Below the pieces are notes generated by a model that made no database searches, was not told where the DNA came from, and saw only the letters and a list, made by a program, of their open reading frames with translations. From Planctomycetota bacterium (GTDB lineage Bacteria > Planctomycetota > UBA1135 > UBA2386), in NCBI GenBank assembly GCA_016235155.1, contig JACRLW010000035.1, forward strand, positions 36,802 through 79,390: 42,589 nucleotides of DNA. Direction: 5' to 3'. The position numbers and the translations under genes were made by a program. Positions 36,529 to 42,589 of this stretch are shown here, piece by piece (the stretch's first letter is position 1; every line of letters starts with the position of its first letter).

Positions 36529-37719
36529 TCACGCCTCCCGCGCGAAGCGCGCGATCGTCTCCTGCGCGCGCTGCTTGCCGTCCTCGACGATCTTGCGGAT
36601 CGCGCGCGCGTTCTCCTCGCTCTCCTTGCGCAGCCGCGCGATCGCCTCGAGCGACTCGACCTGGTAGTCGGTGATCGCCTTCACCAGCTTCTCGACGGAC
36701 TCCGGGCGGATCGTCGAGCCGTAGCCGGCCTTCAGCGCGGCGCGCTCGAGCTCGCGGCCGAGTTCGGCGACGTCCTCGAGCCCCTTGTTCACTCCGGCCT
36801 TCAAGGCCTCGTGCGCCTGCGTCGCTTCGTGCAGTCCGTGCTGGCTGGTGTAGACGGCGCCGAGGATGGTGAAGACGTGCTCGTTGGTCGTGAAGAAGGT
36901 CACCGAGCGCCGGTGCACCTGGTCCTTCACGTCGTGCGTCTGCTTGAGCTTCGCGATCAGCGCCTCGCCGACGTCGTAGCCGATCGCGAGGTTCTCGGCG
37001 ACGTCCTTGAGCAGTTGCCAGACCCGGTCCTCCTGCGTAAACGCGTGGTGCGCCTCGTCGCGCGCGAGCTGCGCGCGCGAGCGCTGCGCGTCGGGGACCT
37101 GGCCGAGCGAGTCGATGGTCCGCTGGGCTCGAGCGAGGACCTGCTTGCTCTTCTCGACGTTCCGCGACTGGACCTCGAACAGCTCGCGCGCGGCGATCTC
37201 CGCCTCCTTCAGCGCGAAGCGGAACTCGATGTAGCCGGTCATGATCGCCTGCTCCTTCTCGAGCTGGTGCTTGGTGTCCGCGGCGACCGACTTGTAGAGC
37301 TCCGCGATCTTCTGGAAGCGGTCGCTCGGCGTGCCGCGCCGCAGCTTCATCCAGAGGTTCTGGAGCTTCTCGCCGAGGCTGATCTTGCCGTCGTCGAGCT
37401 GCGCGATCAGCGTCTTGCTGTCGTCGCGGACGCTGTCGAACGCCTGCGCGATCGCCAGATAGCGATCGCCGATGCGGACGTCTTCGACGTTGTCCCGTAC
37501 GAGCTGGTTGAAGGTGCTCATGTGGTTCACCGTGCGGGCGACGGCGAGCACCTTCGGTTCGTCGACGTGCTTCACCTCGTCGAGCAGCTTGGTGAGCTCG
37601 GCGGGCGCATCGCCGGACGGCACGACCCCGTAGCGCTGCAGCACCGCGAGCGCCTTGTCGAGGTAACGCTGGACGCCGCTGCGCGGCGCGGGAACGGCGG
37701 GTTGCTGGGAGGACGTCAT
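36529..37719 (-). CDS. All-helical protein with TelA-like layout
   Basis: A 396-residue cytosolic, almost entirely alpha-helical protein. The order of segments (IGDRYLAIAQAFDSVRDD; LGEKLQNLWMKLRRGTPSDRFQKI; a long helix with TKHQLEKEQAIMTGYIEF and ALKEAEIAARELFEVQ; a later FFTTNEHVFTILGAVYTSQHG; a C-terminal VEKLVKAITDYQVESLEAIARLRKESEENARAI) recalls the TelA/YaaN family, linked to tellurite and other envelope stress resistance. The likeness is structural and from memory, so the family call is tentative. It has no signal peptide. A hairpin lies immediately upstream of its ATG at 37719. The HEAT-like membrane protein gene follows four bases after its stop. Confidence 0.6.
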   Translation of the reverse strand: MTSSQQPAVPAPRSGVQRYLDKALAVLQRYGVVPSGDAPAELTKLLDEVKHVDEPKVLAVARTVNHMSTFNQLVRDNVEDVRIGDRYLAIAQAFDSVRDDSKTLIAQLDDGKISLGEKLQNLWMKLRRGTPSDRFQKIAELYKSVAADTKHQLEKEQAIMTGYIEFRFALKEAEIAARELFEVQSRNVEKSKQVLARAQRTIDSLGQVPDAQRSRAQLARDEAHHAFTQEDRVWQLLKDVAENLAIGYDVGEALIAKLKQTHDVKDQVHRRSVTFFTTNEHVFTILGAVYTSQHGLHEATQAHEALKAGVNKGLEDVAELGRELERAALKAGYGSTIRPESVEKLVKAITDYQVESLEAIARLRKESEENARAIRKIVEDGKQRAQETIARFAREA

Positions 37720-37720
37720 T

Positions 37721-37744
37721 GCGGGCGGCGACGGTACCGCCCGC
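37721..37744 (-). promoter_or_regulatory. Hairpin immediately upstream of the TelA-like gene start
   Basis: Perfect 8-base arms (GCGGGCGG / CCGCCCGC) surround an 8-base loop, ending one base before the ATG at 37719. In RNA it would cover the ribosome entry site. It also lies 21 bases after the stop of the upstream secreted-protein gene, so it may instead end that transcript. Confidence 0.4.
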
Positions 37745-37765
37745 GGATCGCGCTCACCACCCGCG

Positions 37766-38824
37766 TCAGTTCAGCCTGATCACCGAGCCGAGGTTGGTGT
37801 TCGACGGATCGAGGAAGCCGACGGTCGCCGTCGCGTCGCCGGGGTGATAGACCCGGACGCACACGGGCGCTCGACCCCACGGGATCGTGTTCGCCGCGCC
37901 GCGGCTGATCGCAGCCGGGATCGGATCGGCACGCAGTGCATCGAGGCACACGGACTGCGCGAAGATCGGCGTGTAGGCGAGCGCGGTCGTGAACGGCACC
38001 GAGAGCGTGAACGTCATCGCGCCGGTCGCATCCGCGACGCCGTCGAGGTTGACGAGCGGGTCCACGAGGAGCCGGCCGCAGAGCCCGGGGATCGCGAAGT
38101 CCTGCGACAGAGCGCCGATCAGGATCGTCGCCGGACCGTTCGCCACGCCGAGTGAGCAGCCGAACGTCGCGTCGAGGCTGGCGCCGTTGATCACGAACGA
38201 CGACGACGCGAGGTATGCGCCCGTCTGACCGGTCGCGACGCAGAACGGCGCGTTGCCGTACGGCAGGCTCCCGCTCGAGTCCGAGTTCCAAGGACCGCGG
38301 TGCGCGTCGGCGAACATCGGATGAGTCAACGCCTGATTGGTGACGCGCATCTCCCAGAGGAACTGGCTCGCGCCGTTCCACAGGTACGGTGCGTCGAGCG
38401 GGACGACGACGTCGAAGGCGGCCGGCATCGGCGACGGACGTTGCACCCAGCTCGGCATGTTCACCGCGCGGCCGGTGACGACGCGCGACGGAGTCGACGT
38501 CCAGTTGTTCGCGTAGGTCGCGCTCACCGCGGCGATCGGCACGCCGGTTCCGAACCACAGGTCGGCGGTGAACGTCTTGGGCGCGAACGCCGCGTTCGTC
38601 GCGACGAAGCCGTCGCGGCGGAACGAGAGGCTCGACCAGCTCGCGGTGAGTCCCGCGAGGTCGGCATGGATCTGCTGGTAGGACTGCTGATCCCCGCCGT
38701 AGCCGAAGGGCAGCGAGTTGTCGTAGTTGGCCTCGGTCGCGGCGCAGAAACGCGGCGAGACGACGGCTTGGGCTTGGAGCAGGCTGCTCGCGAACAGGGC
38801 GACGACGAAGTGGCGGGTGGTCAT
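37766..38824 (-). CDS. Secreted beta-rich protein, Planctomycetes type
   Basis: A 352-residue secreted protein of unknown function. The signal peptide (HFVVALFASSLLQAQA) is cleaved near 20. The N-terminal 190 residues are beta-rich (YGGDQQSYQQIHADLAG, FTADLWFGTGVPIAAVSATYANNW, LWEMRVTNQAL). The C-terminal 140 residues carry paired Cys and the pattern GLCGRLLVDPL ... VPFTTALAYTPIFAQSVCLDA, resembling the terminal domain of many planctomycete extracellular proteins and of the LamG protein at 20327. No catalytic motif is recognised. The ATG at 38824 begins the signal; a longer in-frame start adds an Arg-rich stretch. The TelA-like gene follows at 46 bases and the regulatory-like surface protein is divergent. 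Confidence 0.75.
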   Translation of the reverse strand: MTTRHFVVALFASSLLQAQAVVSPRFCAATEANYDNSLPFGYGGDQQSYQQIHADLAGLTASWSSLSFRRDGFVATNAAFAPKTFTADLWFGTGVPIAAVSATYANNWTSTPSRVVTGRAVNMPSWVQRPSPMPAAFDVVVPLDAPYLWNGASQFLWEMRVTNQALTHPMFADAHRGPWNSDSSGSLPYGNAPFCVATGQTGAYLASSSFVINGASLDATFGCSLGVANGPATILIGALSQDFAIPGLCGRLLVDPLVNLDGVADATGAMTFTLSVPFTTALAYTPIFAQSVCLDALRADPIPAAISRGAANTIPWGRAPVCVRVYHPGDATATVGFLDPSNTNLGSVIRLN

Positions 38825-38946
38825 GCGGGGGTGGGGTCCGACGCGAAAAGAGCGGGACAGTATCTTCCGGCGCTCGCCGAGTGGACGCGCTCGACGGCTG
38901 GCGCGACACCCCGCGACCACGACTCCGTTCCCATCGACGACTCATC

Positions 38947-40824
38947 GTGACTCGCACGCATGCGCTCCTCGTACTTTCCGCATCGGCGATCCTCGCCGCG
39001 GCGCTGGCGCTCGCGATCCGCGAGCGAGGCGACGCCCCGATCGGGAGCGCTCCCGCGGCGGCGACCTTCGATCGCGCCCCCGATGAAGTGCGGTCGACCA
39101 ACCTCGCCGCGGACCCGGACCGCGAGGAACTCGCGGCCGAGGCTGCGCCGTCGATCGGGAGCGCGATCGCGCCGCCGAGGGAGCTGGTCGTTGCGGGGCG
39201 GGTCGTGTCCGTCGAGGGCCTCCCGGTTTCCGGCGTGACCGTCGCCTTCTGTGAAGAGGATCGCCGCGACCCGAACGGATGGCCGGTCGCCTTCAGTGCG
39301 GTCGACGGCGGGTTCCGCATGACGCGGCCACCGCGACGCGGCGTCGCACTCGCGTTCGACCTGCGCTACGTGACGGTCCGCGAAGCCGCGATGTACGACG
39401 ACGAGCTCGATCGCGAGGACCTCACGATCGTCGTCGCGCCGAGCATCAGGGTGGCTGGAGTCGTCGTCGACGCCGGTGGCAATCCGGTCCCGTGGGCCTC
39501 GGTCGACGCCGACGCCGGCATGACGCGCGGTCCCCGTCCGATCGGTCGATTTCGTCCGCACGAGTCTTTCGCGACGCGAAGTAACGAGGCCGGCCGCTTC
39601 GTGTTGCCCCGCGCGCCGTCGACCGACGGGATCCGGCTGATCGTCCGCGCCAAGGGCTACCACGTCGCCGATCTACGCCTGGTCGGCAATCTCGAGGAAC
39701 AGCTTGTCGTCCTGCAGCGTGTGAACGCGGGTGACGATCTCACCGGCCTCGTCCTCGACGAACGCGGAGCGCCCGTGGCCTTGGTCGAGGTGTCGATGCT
39801 CGACGTCGTGACCCGGAGCGACGAGCACGGTCGGTTCTGCATCCCACTCTGGAAGGCCGATGACCCTGAACCGGGCGAGTCCCCCGAGCTCGTCGCCACG
39901 TTCGACGGACTCCTCCCCGCGCGGCTCCGCCCGCTGTCGTCCGACTGGCGCTCGCGACCGGCGTGGCCGGGCGAGGTGACGCTCCGCGCAGGTGGACCGG
40001 GTTTGCGCATCCGCGGCTTCGCGCTGCGATCGGACGGCACGCCCATCGAGGGCGTGCGCATCTCGTTCGCGCCGCCGGAGCCCTTCGAGATTCCTGAACC
40101 GCGCGACAGCGATCGACATGCCGAGCTCGATTCCCTGGCGAGCATCGGCGGTTTCGCGACCCCGCTCGTGGAGCCCGGGCGCTACCCCCTCTTGGTGTTC
40201 GATCCGGTGTCCCTCGACGAGTTCGTCACCGACCCCATCGACGCCGGTTCGCAGGACGTCGTGATCCGCATGCCGGATCGCGGACACTGGCCGCCGCTGC
40301 GCGGAGTCGTCGTCGATCGAAGGGGGCGCCCGTGTCCGGAGGCGGAGTGGTGGATCGAGCACGACGACGAAGGCGACACCTTCACGATGCTCGGGGAGCA
40401 CCGATTCACGGACGAGGCCGGTCGCATCGCGCACGGCCGGTTGTCGAGCAACGCCGACGTGCTGTGCGTTCGAGCGCAGAACACCGCCAAGCTGAACCGC
40501 GTCGCGCTCGCGTCTCTGCCGCGCGTCGACGACTTCCGGATCGTCGTGCCAGTGGCGTGCCGGACGCGCATCGAACTCGACCCGAGATGGCACGACATCG
40601 ACATGGCCGTGTTCACCACGCAAGGTGGTGAGCTTGCACCGGTCTGTCCCCTGCACGCGGATCGCGACGCTGCCCCGATGATGATCGGTTTTCGCGCCGG
40701 TCGGTCGGTCACGTTCTGGGCGCTCGACGACAGCGTCGAGCTCGAGCTTCTGAGCCGCATGAAGGTCCGATCTCGTGTCCCCGTCCGCCTGAACCCGGAC
40801 GAACTCAACGTGCTGCGCCTGTGA
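38947..40824 (+). CDS. Carboxypeptidase-regulatory-like surface protein, paralogue 1
   Basis: A 625-residue exported or membrane-anchored protein. A hydrophobic N-terminal segment (LLVLSASAILAAALALAI) is followed by a disordered Ala/Glu/Pro-rich linker to about residue 78. A series of Ig-like carboxypeptidase-regulatory repeats comes next: ELVVAGRVVSVEGLPVSGVTV, RVAGVVVDAGGNPVPWASV with NEAGRFVLPRAPST, LTGLVLDERGAPVALVEV with SDEHGRFCIPLW, LRIRGFALRSDGTPIEGVRI and PLRGVVVDRRGRPCPEAEW. No peptidase site exists. The GTG at 38947 starts the hydrophobic segment; an in-frame GTG at 38881 is possible. A close paralogue begins 43 bases downstream. A surface or adhesive role is likely but not shown. 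Confidence 0.8.
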   Translation: MTRTHALLVLSASAILAAALALAIRERGDAPIGSAPAAATFDRAPDEVRSTNLAADPDREELAAEAAPSIGSAIAPPRELVVAGRVVSVEGLPVSGVTVAFCEEDRRDPNGWPVAFSAVDGGFRMTRPPRRGVALAFDLRYVTVREAAMYDDELDREDLTIVVAPSIRVAGVVVDAGGNPVPWASVDADAGMTRGPRPIGRFRPHESFATRSNEAGRFVLPRAPSTDGIRLIVRAKGYHVADLRLVGNLEEQLVVLQRVNAGDDLTGLVLDERGAPVALVEVSMLDVVTRSDEHGRFCIPLWKADDPEPGESPELVATFDGLLPARLRPLSSDWRSRPAWPGEVTLRAGGPGLRIRGFALRSDGTPIEGVRISFAPPEPFEIPEPRDSDRHAELDSLASIGGFATPLVEPGRYPLLVFDPVSLDEFVTDPIDAGSQDVVIRMPDRGHWPPLRGVVVDRRGRPCPEAEWWIEHDDEGDTFTMLGEHRFTDEAGRIAHGRLSSNADVLCVRAQNTAKLNRVALASLPRVDDFRIVVPVACRTRIELDPRWHDIDMAVFTTQGGELAPVCPLHADRDAAPMMIGFRAGRSVTFWALDDSVELELLSRMKVRSRVPVRLNPDELNVLRL

Positions 40825-40867
40825 CCTTGCCCGCTCCAACTACCGGCCCGATCCTCGCGCGCCGCAC

Positions 40868-42589
40868 ATGACTCGGCCGACGCGAATCGCGGTCACGGGA
40901 CTGCTCCTCGCGATGCTCACGGTCACCATCCTCCTGGGCCGTGGGCGCGACGCACCGTCCGATTCGATCGGCGATCGGAGCGGGGACGTTGCCGTGCCGA
41001 CGACGGACGCTCGAGACTGCGAGCAAGAACTCGGTCGATCGGGAGGCGATCGATTCACACCAAGCCGTCGAGACCTCGCCCGCGACCGGATCAGCGCGCG
41101 TCGAAGACACGCTCGCAGTGGCGGGCCTCGTCCTCGACGTCGAGGGCTCGCCGGTCGTGGGCGTGCGCGTCGCACTGCATGCGTTCGGAAGCGATGAGCC
41201 CGACGGACGCACCGAGTCGCGCAGCGACACCGCGGGTCGCTTCGCCTTCGAGCGACCGCGGAGCGGCGGCGTGGTCCGCGTCGTCGACGAGCGGTGGGTC
41301 ACGGTGCTCGAACCGACCCTGTTCGACGGCGATCAGGTTCACGGCGAACTGACGGTCGTCGTCGCGCCCAACGGCCCGCTCGCGGGCGTCGTCGTCGACG
41401 AGGCGGGGCTGCCGGTCGCCGGAGCGACGCTGTGGGTAGTGCTCGGCGTCGATCTGCGCCCGCGCATCGGGCGCGTGCTCGACCGCTGCGTCGACGCGAA
41501 GTTCACCGCGTCGACGGACGCCGCCGGCGCCTTCGCGATGCCGCGCGCCCCGTCGACCATGACCACGCGCGTGCTCGTCACCGCGACCGGCTTCGCGATG
41601 GCGAACGTCGCCGTCGAGGGCGACCCGCTGCGGCTCCGGATCGTCCTGCGGCGCGAACACGCCGGCGACGAACTGAAAGGACGGGTCCTCGACGCGACGA
41701 CGCGTGCACCGGTGCGCGCGCACGTGACGCTCGGCGATCTCGCGACGGCCACCGACGCCGAGGGGAACTTCCGCCTCGCCCTCTGGCAGGCTGGCGACAG
41801 CGCGAACCCCGAATTGGTCGCGCTCGCCGCACAGCGATTGCCCGCGCGCGTGCGGCCCACGGGCGCGGATTGGCGCGTGCGCGGCGCCTGGCCAGGCGAC
41901 CTCACGTTGCTGGTCGGCGGCTCCGGGCTGCGCATCCGCGGACGCGTGGAGCACGCGGACGGCACGCCGGTGACCGATCCGCGCGTGTCGTTTGCCGAGC
42001 CTGCACCGCTCGTGATCCCCGACGGACTCGACGTCGGCGAGGACGGCGAGGTCTGGCTCTCGTCGGTTGCCACCGGTTCGGGTGATGGGCCGCCACCCGG
42101 CAGCTTCGAGACGCCGCCGGTCGAACCCGGCCGCTACCGCCTGCGCGTCCTCGACCCGGCGACGCTCGACGAGTTACTGAGCGACCCGATCGACGCCGGG
42201 CGCGACGGCGTCGTCCTCCGCATGCCCGCGCTCGGCCTCTGGCCGCCGCTGCGCGGCATGGTCGTCGACCGGCGCGGCAATGCGTGCGCGGGCGCCGACT
42301 GGCTCGTCGAGCGCGGCGCTCGCGATGGCGAAGCCGCGCGTCACGGCGACTGGCACCAGGCCGACGAACAGGGCCGCATCGACCACGCACCGCTGTCGCG
42401 CGCGATCGACACGCTCTGCGTGAAGGCCGCGGGCATGGCCGAGTGGGTTCGCGTGCCGCTCGCGTCGCTGCCCCGCGTCGACGAGTTCCGCGTCGTCGTG
42501 CCGATCGGCTGCCAGGCCCGCATCGAGCTCGACGCCCGGTGGCGCGACGCCGACACCGCCGTGCTCGCCGACGGCACCGGCGCGGCGTC
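40868..42589 (+). pseudogene. Carboxypeptidase-regulatory-like surface protein, paralogue 2, frameshifted and cut by the window end
   Basis: This gene encodes a paralogue of the protein before it. The ATG at 40868 gives a matching membrane-anchor start (IAVTGLLLAMLTVTILLG) and linker, but that frame ends at 41197. The rest of the homology lies in the frame offset by one base, open from 40872 to the window end: VAGLVLDVEGSPVVGVRV, TDAAGAFAMPRAPST, LKGRVLDATTRAPVRAHV, LRIRGRVEHADGTP, LWPPLRGMVVDRRGNACAG and VPLASLPRVDEFRVVVPIGC. A switch near 41010-41015 joins both parts cleanly (TTDA, then ETASKNSVD). One extra base is the simplest explanation, from a real mutation or an assembly error. No in-frame signal peptide exists in the downstream frame. 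If the indel is an error, this is an intact gene of over 570 codons. Confidence 0.7.

Overview
The window is a very GC-rich (about 70 percent) bacterial chromosome segment packed with genes on both strands. I see no rRNA, tRNA, transposase, phage gene or CRISPR array. The gene content best fits a member of the Planctomycetota. Points in favour are the many secreted or lipid-anchored proteins of lineage-specific type, a Ser/Thr kinase fused to a sulfatase-modifying-factor-like domain, CotH plus DUF4956, a PA14-carrying fucosidase, PqqB-like and ArsM enzymes, and almost no Shine-Dalgarno sequences. This placement is an inference from gene style, with no database search behind it. The extreme GC content keeps long open frames on the antisense strand of nearly every gene; those were left out.

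Layout. 1-4.7 kb: the 5' part of an LpoB-like lipoprotein gene, divergent from a translationally coupled MoxR / DUF58 / transglutaminase operon. 4.7-13.7 kb: a long reverse-strand run of acylphosphatase, a 915-residue ZU5-like lipoprotein, a stand-alone cyclodeaminase (FTCD-type) protein, a tyrosine-phosphatase / cytochrome c' fusion lipoprotein, an unrecognised protein, a secreted M16 metalloprotease and a metallophosphoesterase. 13.9-17 kb: a secreted subtilase, then a FliA-type sigma factor coupled to a coiled-coil lipoprotein, with a convergent FlgM-like anti-sigma candidate. 17.2-22 kb: a secreted alpha-L-fucosidase, a tandem-thioredoxin protein, a LamG protein and a small coiled-coil protein. 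22-30.6 kb: solitary dnaE2, then forward-strand DUF4956, CotH (with a hexapeptide tandem repeat), an AAA/DUF4143 ATPase and an S33 hydrolase. 30.6-38.8 kb: the kinase fusion, a PqqB-like metallo-hydrolase, ArsM, a HEAT-like membrane protein with a TelA-like helical protein, and a secreted beta protein. 38.9 kb to the end: two tandem paralogous carboxypeptidase-regulatory-like surface proteins. The second carries an apparent frameshift in its linker and runs off the window.

How it works together. About half of the genes encode exported proteins (proteases, a glycosidase, lipoproteins, beta-sandwich surface proteins), so this is largely a cell-envelope and polymer-degradation neighbourhood with scattered regulatory and DNA-repair genes. 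No gap between genes exceeds about 250 bases. The most unusual items are the phosphatase-cytochrome fusion, the FliA/FlgM-like pair around a coiled-coil lipoprotein, the kinase whose FGE-like domain lacks one catalytic cysteine, and the frameshifted tandem paralogue.
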